Below, piece after piece: positions 6,529-14,295 of a stretch of 64,000 bases of DNA (position 1 is its first letter; every line of letters begins with the position of its first letter). The translations under genes were made by a program, and so were the position numbers. The stretch covers positions 171,391 through 235,390 of the forward strand of contig CAWKOH010000013.1 of the NCBI GenBank assembly GCA_963851245.1, given 5' to 3'. The notes beneath the pieces were generated by a model that was given only the letters and a program-made list of their open reading frames with translations, ran no database searches and was not told the DNA's origin. This DNA is from CAWKOH01 sp963851245. Lineage in GTDB: Bacteria > Actinomycetota > Acidimicrobiia > Acidimicrobiales > Palsa-688.

Positions 6529-8160
6529 TCAGTCCGCGAAGAGCCTTGATTGCGGGGCAACGGTTGCCTGCTGCGGGGGCTCGGCTTGGTGGCGTGGGCT
6601 GGCCTCCTGCGGGGTCGGCGGGGATGGGCCGTCGCCGGCGGGGTGCGGCGGGGTTGGCCGGAATGGGCTGCCGCCGGCGGGGTGTCCCGTAGACCGGGAC
6701 CGGCGTACTTGGTCAGGCTGCTTGGCATATTCGGGGTGGTGGCGGGGGTGGCGCGGATCTTCGGGCGGGACGAAAGGGCGTTTTCCCGTGCCGGGCGCGA
6801 GGGCCCAGTTGTGGATGGTCTTCTGGCGATGGTGGTGGTGGCAGAGCAGGTCGAGGTGTTCGAGCATGGTGAAGTGGGTTTTGGACCAGTCGATTTCGTG
6901 ATCTCGTTCGAGGCGGGCTCGGTTGGGGCAGCCTTTGACGGCGCAGGTGGGGTAGAGCCACTCGAGGGCTGATTGTTGGCAGGCGGTGGGTTGGCGGCCG
7001 AGGTGGGCTACTCCGACCAGAGTTTGGCCTTTGGTCAGGATTGCGGCTACGAACGGGTCGCCGAATTGGACGAGGTCGTGGGCCACGGAGAGGGGAATGG
7101 GGCCGTAGCCGGCGAGTTCGCAGGTCTCGCCCGGGGCGGTCACGCCGCGCAGCCAGCTGTCGTAGTCCACTCGCAGCAGAAGTTTGACCGGCGCTCCTCG
7201 CCGGCGCCGGCGGCGCCCCCGGGGTGGGGAGCTGCCGCGGAATCGGTCGATGGGCTGCTCGGCGGCCCCGGGCTCGGCGGTGTCGGTCTGGTGGTCATCG
7301 GCGGTCTGCTGGGCGTCGAGGGGTCCAGAGGCGGCCTCGGCCTGCCTGGACGGGCGGGCTGGGGGTCTGTTGAGTGGGTCGCCGGCGGTGGTCTCCCTGG
7401 TGGGGCCGGCGGGTTCGGGATCGTCCGGCAGCCCGGCCTCGGACTGGTCTCCTTCGCTGGTGGCTTCGACGGCGAGCCGGACCAGGCTGTCGAAGGCGTA
7501 GGCGTCGGGGTGCTCGCGCCGGCCTTCTTGGCGGGCCTGGTGGAAGATCTCGTTTTGGATGGGGGCCAAGACGGCCATGATCTGGGCGCCCTCTTCGGGG
7601 TTGCCGTAGCCGTTTAGGTGCCAGGCTCCTTCTAGGTCGGTCCAGGCTCGCAGCCGGCGCCTACGGCGGATCAGCTGACGGCGCTGCTCGAGGTCGGTGA
7701 CGGCCGCTTTGGTGCGGGCCACCTCGTCTTTGAGCTCGGAAAGGGAGACGTCCTGGGCAGTTTGGATGAGGCGGGGGGCGGCAGCGGGGTCGGCGTGGGC
7801 GGCCCCGGCAATGAGGGCGGCCTGGGCCGGGGAAAGTCTCCCGGCCAGAGCCGCATCAGCCACCTCGGGCTGTTCGGCCAGGCACCGGCCGGCCTCGAGG
7901 GTGTCCCGGGCTTGGCCTTTGGAGATCCCGGTCCGCTTCGAGAGCGCATCAGCGGCCGAGCCTTCAGAGGCTGAACCGCCCCAGGCCCTGGTCTCTTCCA
8001 CTCGCGCCACCGCCAGCGCTTTGACGGCGACCATCATGGCTTCTATGGCGGCGGCGTCGTCGATCACCCGGGCCGCTTGGGGGCCGAGCAGCGCGCGGGC
8101 GTCGAAGCCTTTGGCGAAGCGGCCTATGGCTTCCCGCAGTTCGCTGAGTTGCTGGCACAT
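6529..8160 (-). CDS. DUF222/HNH endonuclease-domain protein (13E12-type), SOS-controlled
   Basis: A 543-residue protein. The N-terminal helical DUF222 domain starts QQLSELREAIGRF. A low-complexity linker rich in Pro/Glu/Asp/Arg fills roughly residues 235-325. The HNH nuclease lies near 405-455: paired cysteines in CAVKGCPNR, then RDHEIDW and LLCHHHHRQKT. A Pro-rich tail follows. The family includes the mycobacterial 13E12 repeat proteins; the nuclease role is inferred from the intact HNH residues. The open frame reaches 8280, but I chose the ATG at 8160 because GAGG lies 8 nt upstream and the DUF222 homology begins there. A promoter and LexA-type box lie about 80 bp upstream. Confidence 0.88.
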   Translation of the reverse strand: MCQQLSELREAIGRFAKGFDARALLGPQAARVIDDAAAIEAMMVAVKALAVARVEETRAWGGSASEGSAADALSKRTGISKGQARDTLEAGRCLAEQPEVADAALAGRLSPAQAALIAGAAHADPAAAPRLIQTAQDVSLSELKDEVARTKAAVTDLEQRRQLIRRRRRLRAWTDLEGAWHLNGYGNPEEGAQIMAVLAPIQNEIFHQARQEGRREHPDAYAFDSLVRLAVEATSEGDQSEAGLPDDPEPAGPTRETTAGDPLNRPPARPSRQAEAASGPLDAQQTADDHQTDTAEPGAAEQPIDRFRGSSPPRGRRRRRRGAPVKLLLRVDYDSWLRGVTAPGETCELAGYGPIPLSVAHDLVQFGDPFVAAILTKGQTLVGVAHLGRQPTACQQSALEWLYPTCAVKGCPNRARLERDHEIDWSKTHFTMLEHLDLLCHHHHRQKTIHNWALAPGTGKRPFVPPEDPRHPRHHPEYAKQPDQVRRSRSTGHPAGGSPFRPTPPHPAGDGPSPPTPQEASPRHQAEPPQQATVAPQSRLFAD

Positions 8161-8236
8161 CGGCACGACCTCGAACACTTGACGATCCGAACGGCCGGCC
8201 CACGCGCCAGCGATACCCGTCCCCCACCAAGAGAGG

Positions 8237-8250
8237 GGAACATATGTTCG
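8237..8250. promoter_or_regulatory. SOS (LexA) box GGAACATATGTTCG
   Basis: A perfect 12-bp palindrome GAAC-ATAT-GTTC. It fits the mycobacterial/Bacillus SOS consensus CGAACRNRYGTTYG except for the first base. It covers the predicted +1 of the DUF222-HNH promoter, where LexA would block transcription. Some 13E12 genes of Mycobacterium tuberculosis are known LexA targets. Confidence 0.8.
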
Positions 8251-8251
8251 T

Positions 8252-8280
8252 ATCCTAGGCCTCCAGACAGGATCCGTCAA
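8252..8280 (-). promoter_or_regulatory. Sigma-70 promoter of the DUF222-HNH gene
   Basis: On the minus strand, TTGACG (8280-8275), a 17-base spacer and TAGGAT (8257-8252). The predicted start near 8245 lies inside the SOS box. Confidence 0.7.
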
Positions 8281-8354
8281 GCACTTTCTGTAGGATCTAC
8301 AGTCGGTCCACGGTCCTCGTGCAGGAATGACGAGGCGGAGTGGTCAGGTGAGTT

Positions 8355-8564
8355 GTGACGTTCCTCGGGATTCAGTACGCCTCCAACGACTCGGGATCGG
8401 GTTGGTCGCCGGCAGGCCTCCCACTCGTACCGGCCCTCACCACAGTGGTGGTGCTGACGATTGCCGCTTTCCTGTTCGTCCGGGACTGGCGCCGGTCGAG
8501 GAGCCGAGCCGGCTCCACACTGGTCCACGAGGCCGAGCGCTGGCTGCGCGACCAGCCGACCTGA
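8355..8564 (+). CDS. Small single-span membrane protein, hypothetical
   Basis: A 69-residue frame from a GTG at 8355, with AGGTGAG a few bases upstream. It has one clear transmembrane helix (about residues 24-43, LPLVPALTTVVVLTIAAFLF) followed by a positive-inside stretch, RDWRRSRSRAG. No family is recognised. Its stop codon lies inside the first unit of a 20-bp tandem repeat. It diverges from the DUF222-HNH promoter. It is probably real because of the membrane-helix composition, but unproven. Confidence 0.45.
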   Translation: MTFLGIQYASNDSGSGWSPAGLPLVPALTTVVVLTIAAFLFVRDWRRSRSRAGSTLVHEAERWLRDQPT

Positions 8565-8625
8565 GGCGCGACCAACCCGCCTGAGGTGTGAGTGACCCGC
8601 CTGAGGTGTGACTACCAACCGCTGA
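8546..8625. repeat. 20-bp tandem repeat, 4 decaying copies, on a stop codon
   Basis: Units at 8546, 8566, 8586 and 8606, each of the form G(C/T)G(C/T)GA-N4-ACC-N2-CTGAG, with the last copy the most degraded. The first unit contains the TGA of the small membrane protein gene. Confidence 0.85.
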
Positions 8626-8852
8626 CGCGCTAGCCACCGCTGGGTCCGCTACCGGGGCGTGATCAAGATCCGGCTCGGACTCTCCACCCGTGTCGCCGCG
8701 GTCAACCTAGGGACCACTACATCGGGACCAAGCCCACCAGGGTGGCCGGCTAACCGCCGGAACCGGCTCTTCGTTCGGACATCGCCCGACCTCGCTGGCA
8801 ACGAAACCTACGCCCGACGACGCCCCACCGCAACCGGTTGTTCGACAGGCTT
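8626..8852 (+). other. Gene-free stretch with a possible transposase C-terminal relic
   Basis: No intact gene. In frame from 8626 the translation includes RWVRYRGVIKIRLGLSTRVA and AVNL (8638-8709), which resembles the end of DDE transposases (RYRGLxKxRL...AAxNL). Beyond 8720 nothing is recognisable. If genuine, it is a very old insertion-sequence remnant. Confidence 0.3.
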
Positions 8853-9215
8853 CTAGCCGACCAGGCCGTCATCCTTGGCCCGGAGCCGCTCCGCCATGGT
8901 GCCCATCAGCTGCAGGGCGAAGTTGGGCGTCTCGGTAACCATGAAGAGAAACCGCCGGCGGTCAATAGGCACGATCCGGCAGTCCGTTTTGGCCACGGCC
9001 GAGCCGCTGCGGTGGCTTCGGTCGATGAGGGCCAGCTCCCCGAAGGCTTCACCGGCCTCGGCGGTACCGACGGGGACACCGTTGACCGTGATGTCGATCG
9101 AGCCGTCCACAACCACGTACATGTGCTCGGCCGCGTCTCCCTGGTTGAAAACCACCTGGCCGGCCTTGTATTCGACGGCCTCGTTCGAGTTCTGCAGGAT
9201 CGTGATGCGGGCCAT
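8853..9215 (-). CDS. Cyclic-nucleotide-binding-domain protein
   Basis: A 120-residue stand-alone cNMP-binding (CAP-N-like) beta-roll: VVFNQGDAAEHMYVVVDGSI, then the phosphate-binding cassette GEAFGELALIDRSHRSGSAV, and the closing helix NFALQLMGTMAERLR. The FGELAL...R-S-x-A pattern suggests real nucleotide binding. There is no DNA-binding or enzyme domain, so it probably acts by protein contact. The start is the ATG at 9215, fixed by the TACGTT-N6-ATG arrangement; the longer frame to 9284 runs through a terminator hairpin and is unlikely. Confidence 0.85.
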   Translation of the reverse strand: MARITILQNSNEAVEYKAGQVVFNQGDAAEHMYVVVDGSIDITVNGVPVGTAEAGEAFGELALIDRSHRSGSAVAKTDCRIVPIDRRRFLFMVTETPNFALQLMGTMAERLRAKDDGLVG

Positions 9216-9221
9216 GCCACG

Positions 9222-9227
9222 AACGTA
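9222..9227 (-). promoter_or_regulatory. -10 box, leaderless start of the cNMP-binding gene
   Basis: On the minus strand, TACGTT, six bases (CGTGGC), then the ATG at 9215. Confidence 0.5.
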
Positions 9228-9250
9228 GTCGGTCGGCCAACAAGGGCTTA

Positions 9251-9288
9251 GAACGTGGAGGGCGGCCGGACTGCCACCCTCCACGTTC
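9251..9288 (-). terminator. Strong stem-loop after the CMD-family gene
   Basis: Arms GAACGTGGAGGG (9251-9262) and CCCTCCACGTTC (9277-9288) pair perfectly over 12 bp. One mismatch and three more G-C pairs follow, closing a 6-nt loop. It lies between the stop of the CMD-like gene (9300) and the start of the cNMP-binding gene. The T tract after it is poor. Confidence 0.7.
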
Positions 9289-9299
9289 TCCGAGTGCGG

Positions 9300-9635
9300 T
9301 TAGTCGCCTTCTGCCGCGAGCTGAGCTTCCAGGGCGGCTTCGAGTACGGCGATGGCGAAGCCGAGAGCCTGGGTGATGTTCTGAGCCGCCGAAACGACTC
9401 GGGGAGCGCCCACGATGGGCGCTACCGCGATCAAGATGCCCTGGGCGTCTTCGATGGTGAGGCCAACGTCGGCCGCGGTGCCGGCGTTGAGCAGGTATGA
9501 CGCCGGCGGCGCGTCCTGGGCGACCAGGGCCGCGATGCGGGCGATCATGTGCTCCCGCGGATCGAGGGTGGACCGCTCCAAGGAGGCCGCGGTCATGTCG
9601 GCGAGAGTGTTCAGTACCGGTGTGTCTTCAGGCAT
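9300..9635 (-). CDS. Carboxymuconolactone-decarboxylase-like (CMD) family protein
   Basis: A 111-residue all-helical protein. The core LDPREHMIARIAALVA, GLTIEDAQGILIAVAP and VGAPRVVSAAQNI is typical of an actinobacterial CMD-like branch. Unlike AhpD-type members it has no CxxC, so peroxidase or thiol chemistry is unlikely. The function is unknown. An AAGGAAGG Shine-Dalgarno precedes the ATG at 9635, and a strong hairpin follows the stop. Confidence 0.8.
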   Translation of the reverse strand: MPEDTPVLNTLADMTAASLERSTLDPREHMIARIAALVAQDAPPASYLLNAGTAADVGLTIEDAQGILIAVAPIVGAPRVVSAAQNITQALGFAIAVLEAALEAQLAAEGD

Positions 9636-9783
9636 ACTTGCCTTCCTTGTGGTGTCGGGTCTTCTGCTGACTTGGCACCTGCCAACTGCTGTCTGGCTGG
9701 GGGCCGGTCGTCATGGTCGCGCCGGTTTGGGCGCGCCACATCACCCGGATCATATGAGAAGGGGCGGCTCCGCACCGCAGCCG

Positions 9784-9789
9784 TAGGCT
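9784..9789 (+). promoter_or_regulatory. -10 box, leaderless start of the SDR gene
   Basis: TAGGCT, six bases (TTTCGG), then the ATG at 9796. Confidence 0.5.
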
Positions 9790-9795
9790 TTTCGG

Positions 9796-10569
9796 ATGGA
9801 ACGCGAGCCCCTGGAAGGCCGCACGGCCCTGGTGACCGGAGCGTCGAGAGGGATCGGGGCGGCCACGGCCCGATCCCTGGATCAGGCCGGGGCCCGGGTA
9901 GCGATCGTCTCGCGAGGCGGGCCGGATCTGGACGAGGTGGGATCCGGAATGGTCCACGAGCCCCTGGTGGTGGCCGCCGATCTGAGTGAATCGAGCGCCG
10001 CCACAGAGGTGGCCGCGCATGTCCTCGAAGCGTTCGGATCAGTCGACATCCTGGTCAACAACGCGGCCGCCGCGGCCCGTCTGGACACCGTGGACACCGA
10101 GGCCGCCCTTATCGACGAGCTGCTGGCCATCAACGTCCGCGCTCCGCTGCTCCTGACAGCCGCCGTTGTGCCGTCTATGACGGCGCGTCGCCGCGGCTCG
10201 ATCATCAACCTGTCGTCGGTCTCGGCTCTGGTCGGGACTCCGAAACGGGCGGCTTATGCCGCCTCGAAGGGGGCGCTGGATGCGGCGACGCGGTCGCTTG
10301 CGATTGAGCTCGGCCCACACGGGATCCGGGTCAACTCGGTGGCTCCCGGCGTGGTCGATACCGCCCTCTGGTCGAGGAACAAGTCCATCCCGGGAGTGAT
10401 CGAGTCGATCGAGGGCCAGACTCCCCTGCGCCGTTGGGCGGCGCCGGAGGACGTTGCAGACGTCATCGTGTTCCTCGCCTCGGACGCGGCCCGGTTCATC
10501 ACAGGTGAGACCATTTCGGTTGACGGCGGCATGGCCCGCACCCTCGACCTGTACGCCGGGCCGGTCTGA
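9796..10569 (+). CDS. Short-chain dehydrogenase/reductase (SDR)
   Basis: A 257-residue classical SDR using NAD(P)H. The cofactor motif TGASRGIG is at residues 14-21 and NNAAA near 90. The catalytic serine is in IINLSSVSALVG, and Y-x3-K is YAASKGA. The C-terminus has GETISVDGGMA. It is of the FabG/3-oxoacyl reductase type; the substrate cannot be told. Its stop codon lies in a 17-bp tandem duplication shared with the end of the convergent DUF202 gene. Confidence 0.92.
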   Translation: MEREPLEGRTALVTGASRGIGAATARSLDQAGARVAIVSRGGPDLDEVGSGMVHEPLVVAADLSESSAATEVAAHVLEAFGSVDILVNNAAAAARLDTVDTEAALIDELLAINVRAPLLLTAAVVPSMTARRRGSIINLSSVSALVGTPKRAAYAASKGALDAATRSLAIELGPHGIRVNSVAPGVVDTALWSRNKSIPGVIESIEGQTPLRRWAAPEDVADVIVFLASDAARFITGETISVDGGMARTLDLYAGPV

Positions 10570-10594
10570 TCAGGAGGCCGGTCTGATCAGGAGG
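10561..10594. repeat. 17-bp perfect tandem duplication over two convergent stop codons
   Basis: CCGGTCTGATCAGGAGG occurs twice in direct succession. TGATCA inside the unit gives a stop on both strands: unit 1 holds the SDR stop (10567-10569) and unit 2 the DUF202 stop (10587-10589). Confidence 0.95.
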
Positions 10595-10961
10595 CCCAGA
10601 GCGAGACGATGAGCGTAGCCACGACCAGCACCAGCGTATAGATCACGAAGGTCGAAACGATCGTTGGGCTCAGCGGGAGGAACCCGCCAGAACGAATGAC
10701 GCCCACGCCGTGCCATTCTCGCCAGGAACCGAACACGAGCAGGCCGCAGACAAGAACACCCCACGCCACGCCCAGGGCGATGAACGGTTCCTGCTTCAGG
10801 TGGGCGACAGTCGGCAGCAACCGGCCGACCGCGAGTGCCACTCCCACGGCGCCCAGAGAGGTCCGCCACCGAGCGAGAAGGGTGCGTTCCGAAGCCAGGT
10901 AGGTTCGCCTGGAGGGGTCCCCGAACTCCGGGACCTCGGCCGAACCCGGCGGCTCGGGCAC
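10587..10961 (-). CDS. DUF202/YidH-like membrane protein
   Basis: A 124-residue protein. RRTYLASERTLLARWRTSLG begins the DUF202 domain, followed by three hydrophobic segments (GAVGVALAVGRLL, FIALGVAWGVLVCGLLVFGS and IVSTFVIYTLVLVVATLIVS). The family is unassigned; the name reflects similarity to YidH. The N-terminus is uncertain: upstream (10949-11036) is a 24-bp imperfect tandem repeat encoding V-P-E-P-P-D-like units in another frame, offering GTG at 10961 and ATG at 11012. I chose 10961, closest to the domain. Confidence 0.75.
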   Translation of the reverse strand: MPEPPGSAEVPEFGDPSRRTYLASERTLLARWRTSLGAVGVALAVGRLLPTVAHLKQEPFIALGVAWGVLVCGLLVFGSWREWHGVGVIRSGGFLPLSPTIVSTFVIYTLVLVVATLIVSLWAS

Positions 10962-11036
10962 GCAGCGATCCGGCGGGCACGCGGCGATCCGGCGGCTCGG
11001 GCACGCAGCCATCCGGCGGCTCGGGCACGCAGCGAT
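10949..11036 (-). repeat. 24-bp imperfect tandem repeat at the DUF202 N-terminus
   Basis: About three and a half units built on CGGCGGCTCGGGCACGCAGC. One unit has lost 7 bp, which shifts the reading frame between units. Confidence 0.8.
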
Positions 11037-11086
11037 GGTACTCCCGGGCACCGGCGCCGATCGCGGCCGGGGGCGCCGCGGTGGGC

Positions 11087-11776
11087 TCAACCGAGACGCC
11101 CCACCACGCTGAAGGTGGTGGCGTGGCGAACACCGAATCCCAGTGACTCGTAAAGCCGGATGGCGTTGGTGTTGGTGCCGGCGACGTGAAGGAACGGAAC
11201 CTCGCCTCGGCCCCGGATCCCAGCCGCGATGGCACCCACCAGCCTGGTGGCCAGGCCCTGGCCGCGATATCGCGAATCGGTGCACACGGCGCTGATCTCG
11301 GTCCACCCCGGTGGATGCAGCCTCTCTCCGGCCATGGCTATGAGGGCCCCTTCCCGGCGTATTCCCAGATAGGTGCCCATGGCCACCGTTCGGGGCAGGA
11401 AGGGCCCGGGGCGGGTGCGGTCGACCAGATCCAGCATCTCGGGCACGTCGTCGTCCCCGAGCACCACCGCATCCGCGTCCGGCGCGCCATCGAAGGCGGT
11501 GCCGACCATCTGGAATCCGTCTGCCTGCCAGCGGATCTTCCAACCATCGGGCGCCGACCCGAGGCCTATGAGGGCGACGGCACCGTCCGGTTCGACGAGG
11601 TCGCCCAGGTTGTCCCACGAGGCCTGGGCGGAAACGTCGGCCAGACCCACGAAAGGGCAGACATCAGGCGGGTAGCGGGCTGCGCCGGGCCGAGTGTCGG
11701 CCAGGCGGGCGTGAGGTCCGGTAAGGGAATGCCAGACCGGGTTATCCAGCTGCGGTGCCGTCAACTCGCCGGCCAT
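11087..11776 (-). CDS. GNAT family N-acetyltransferase
   Basis: A 229-residue protein with a C-terminal FR47-like GNAT fold. The acetyl-CoA loop is YRGQGLATRLVGAI, and the ending is NAIRLYESLGFGVR. Residues 1-110 form a degenerate N-terminal half, as in larger FR47-type proteins. The substrate is unknown. The start overlaps the end of the LLM gene upstream by 16 bp, so translation is probably coupled and the enzyme may act on the same pathway. Confidence 0.85.
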   Translation of the reverse strand: MAGELTAPQLDNPVWHSLTGPHARLADTRPGAARYPPDVCPFVGLADVSAQASWDNLGDLVEPDGAVALIGLGSAPDGWKIRWQADGFQMVGTAFDGAPDADAVVLGDDDVPEMLDLVDRTRPGPFLPRTVAMGTYLGIRREGALIAMAGERLHPPGWTEISAVCTDSRYRGQGLATRLVGAIAAGIRGRGEVPFLHVAGTNTNAIRLYESLGFGVRHATTFSVVGRLG

Positions 11777-12906
11777 TCCCGAGCCAGCAACTCGTACGAG
11801 CGAACCCGATCGGCGTGCTCATGGGTGATCGTGGTAACTACCAGCTCATTCGCGCCTGTCGCCTCGGCCAGGCAGCGGAGCTGGTCGGCCACCTGACGCG
11901 GAGTTCCCACGAACTGGGTGGCCACCCGGTCGGCGACGAGCTCACGGTCCTCATCCGTCCATCGGTGAGCCTCGGCCTCTTTCGGTGTCGGATACGGAAT
12001 GGCTCCCGCGCCCACCCGGATGCTGCGGACCCAGAGACCGTAACCGGCCACCAGTTCTCGGGCCTTTTGCTCGTCGTCGGCGACAACCGCATCCGCCGAC
12101 ACGGCGACGTACGGTTGGTCGAGCTCAGCGGAGGGACGGAAAGCAGCCCGGTAGGCCTCTACCGCTTCGAGGACGGTGGCCGGGCTTATGTGATAGTTGG
12201 CGGCGAAACGGAGCCCGTTGCGACCGGCCACCTCGGCGCTCGGGCCCCCGCTGCTACCGAGGATCCACACCTGCACTTCGGCACCCTCGCCTGGAACGGC
12301 GTGGGCCTCCAGGCCCTCGCTCGAGGTGTAGTCGCCGCGGAACAGAGCGAGGATGTCATCGATCTGGTCTCCGTAGTCCTGCGGTTCAGCGTTGGGCAGG
12401 AGTGTCATGGATCGCTGAAGCCGGACCCAAGGCGATCGGAGCAGGGTCTCAATCGGGAATTTCTTCGGGATCAGCAATCCGTTCGGAGTGACCCCATCCG
12501 CGGCGGCCCGGGCCGCGGCCAGGCTCCTCGGCGGCGAGTCGCCCTTCTGGCGGCGGGGCGGGCGACCAGACGAGCGCCCCAGGCCGAGGTCGAGCCGTCC
12601 GGGGTAGGCCGTGTCGAGCAGGCCGAACTCCTCCACGACCGATAGCGCGGTTCGATGTCCCAGCTGCACGCCGCCCGAACCGATCCTGATACTGGAAGTG
12701 GCCGCCGCGACCAGGCCGATGACGACGGCCGGGGAGACGCCGGCCACGCCCGCGTTCAGATGGTGTTCGGCAAACCAGTAGCGCCTGAAGCCGAGTCGCT
12801 CGGCATGGCAAGAAAGGTCGATGCTGTTGCGAAGGGCCTCCGCAGCAGTCGACCCGGACGAGATCGGAACCAGATCCAGGACCGACAGCGGTATGGCCGC
12901 CGTCAT
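11761..12906 (-). CDS. LLM class flavin-dependent oxidoreductase (MsnO8-like)
   Basis: A 381-residue luciferase-like TIM-barrel enzyme. It has the LLM landmarks PLSVLDLVPISSG, RYWFAEHHLN near residue 43, IGLVAAATSSIRIGSGGVQL and VWILGSSGGPSAEVAG, the layout of the MsnO8/LuxA-like subfamily. It probably uses FMNH2 delivered by the reductase at 15635-16117. The start overlaps the stop of the preceding monooxygenase (ATGA), so it is the third flavin enzyme of one operon. The substrate is unknown. Confidence 0.9.
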   Translation of the reverse strand: MTAAIPLSVLDLVPISSGSTAAEALRNSIDLSCHAERLGFRRYWFAEHHLNAGVAGVSPAVVIGLVAAATSSIRIGSGGVQLGHRTALSVVEEFGLLDTAYPGRLDLGLGRSSGRPPRRQKGDSPPRSLAAARAAADGVTPNGLLIPKKFPIETLLRSPWVRLQRSMTLLPNAEPQDYGDQIDDILALFRGDYTSSEGLEAHAVPGEGAEVQVWILGSSGGPSAEVAGRNGLRFAANYHISPATVLEAVEAYRAAFRPSAELDQPYVAVSADAVVADDEQKARELVAGYGLWVRSIRVGAGAIPYPTPKEAEAHRWTDEDRELVADRVATQFVGTPRQVADQLRCLAEATGANELVVTTITHEHADRVRSYELLAREWPAS

Positions 12907-14279
12907 GACGTCGACCGGGCCACCGGCCGGGCCGCGTCGAGCGGCTGTAGCCCAAGATGGTCGCGCAGCGTCGGGCCGTCGTAATCAGCCCGGAACGTGC
13001 CTCGCTCTTGAAGGAGGGGAACCACGCGGGCCGCGAAGTCGTCCAGACCGCCGGGCGTGATGTGGGGAACCAGGATGAAGCCGTCACAGGCCGCCTCTTT
13101 GACATGCTTCTCCATGGTCAGCGCGATCGTCTCGGGAGACCCAACGAACGACTGACGGCTGGTGACCTCTATGATCAGTTCGCGGATGGAGAGGTTGTCG
13201 GCGGTGGCCCGCTGGCGCCAAGCCGCGGCGGTGGCGAGCGGATCCTTGTACATGTGCACGCTGGCCCGCCCTCTGGAGATGGTGTTCTCGCCGAGGAGGG
13301 GATCGATGTCCGGCAGGGGACCGTCGGGATCGTATGACGAAAGGTCCCGGTTCCACAGCTGCTCGAGCATCCGAATGGCGGTCTGGCCGCTCACCTGCTG
13401 ACGCCGGACCTCTCGGGCTAGCTCATCAGCATCCTGGTCGGTGTCAGCCAGGACGAACGTGGTGGCGGGCAGGACCACCAGTTCTTCCGGAGATCGCCCG
13501 AAGCGCGCCATCCGGCCTTTTACGTCGCCGTAGAACGCCTGGCCCGCGGCGAGCGTGCCGTGGCGCGTGAAGATGGCGTCCGCGGTCTCGGCCGCGAAGT
13601 CCCGACCTTCACTCGAGTCGCCCGCCTGGAATATGACGGGCCGGCCCTGCGGGCTCCTCGGTACGTTGAACTGGCCGCGTATGTCGAAATAGTCGTCGTG
13701 GTGATCGAAGGCCCCGGCTTCGGAGCCAGCCAGGAAGACGCCAGTCTCCCGGTCGGCGACGATCTCATCACCACACCAGGAGTCGAACAGCTCCCAGGTC
13801 GTGAGCATGAACTTCCGGGCCCGGGCGTAGCGCTCAGCCTGCGGGAGATAAGCAGCCCGGCGGAAGTTCTCACCGGTGAAGGCGTCCCAGGAGGTGACCA
13901 CGTTCCAGGCCGCCCTGCCGTCGGAGAGATGGTCCAGGCTGGCGAACTGCCGGGCCACCTCGTAGGGCTCGTTGAAGGTTGAGTTTATGGTGCCGGCCAA
14001 GCCCAACCGTTCAGTTACGCCGGCCAGCGCCGCCAGCACGGCGAAGGTGTCGGGCCGGCCCACCACGTCCAGGTCGTAGATCTGACCCCCTTGCTCGCGA
14101 AGGCGCAGCCCTTCGGCCAGGAAGAGGAAATCGAACTTGGCCCGCTCCGCTGACCGAGCAAAGTGCGCGAACGATTCGAACTCGATATGGCTGCCCGAGC
14201 GGGGATCGCTCCACACGGTGGTGTTGTTGACGCCCGGGAAGTGGGCGCCCAGGTGCATCTGTCGGGCGGGTGGGTTCAT
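12903..14279 (-). CDS. NtaA/SnaA/DszA-type FMN-dependent monooxygenase
   Basis: A 458-residue two-component monooxygenase of the NtaA/SnaA/DszA family. It has MHLGAHFPGVNN at the start, FDFLFLAEGLRLREQ, INSTFNEPYEVARQFASLDH, GRAAWNVVTSWD, VIFQAGDSSEGRDFA and a C-terminal LRDHLGLQ. Family members oxidise aminopolycarboxylates, sulfones or streptogramins with FMNH2 and O2. I chose the ATG at 14279, behind GAGGAC; an extended frame to 14336 overlaps the upstream gene. It lies 16 nt after the related enzyme at 14296-15498 and overlaps the next gene by ATGA. Confidence 0.92.
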   Translation of the reverse strand: MNPPARQMHLGAHFPGVNNTTVWSDPRSGSHIEFESFAHFARSAERAKFDFLFLAEGLRLREQGGQIYDLDVVGRPDTFAVLAALAGVTERLGLAGTINSTFNEPYEVARQFASLDHLSDGRAAWNVVTSWDAFTGENFRRAAYLPQAERYARARKFMLTTWELFDSWCGDEIVADRETGVFLAGSEAGAFDHHDDYFDIRGQFNVPRSPQGRPVIFQAGDSSEGRDFAAETADAIFTRHGTLAAGQAFYGDVKGRMARFGRSPEELVVLPATTFVLADTDQDADELAREVRRQQVSGQTAIRMLEQLWNRDLSSYDPDGPLPDIDPLLGENTISRGRASVHMYKDPLATAAAWRQRATADNLSIRELIIEVTSRQSFVGSPETIALTMEKHVKEAACDGFILVPHITPGGLDDFAARVVPLLQERGTFRADYDGPTLRDHLGLQPLDAARPVARSTS

Positions 14280-14295
14280 ACGCGGTCCTCGGACC

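Noticed and set aside
6550..7617. Two plus-strand frames opposite the DUF222-HNH gene
   Set aside because: Gly/Val-rich shadows of the HNH and linker regions.
10570..11235. Minus-strand 221-codon frame over the DUF202 gene
   Set aside because: It is out of frame with the DUF202 homology; the apparent VPEPPD repeat comes from the 24-bp tandem repeat.
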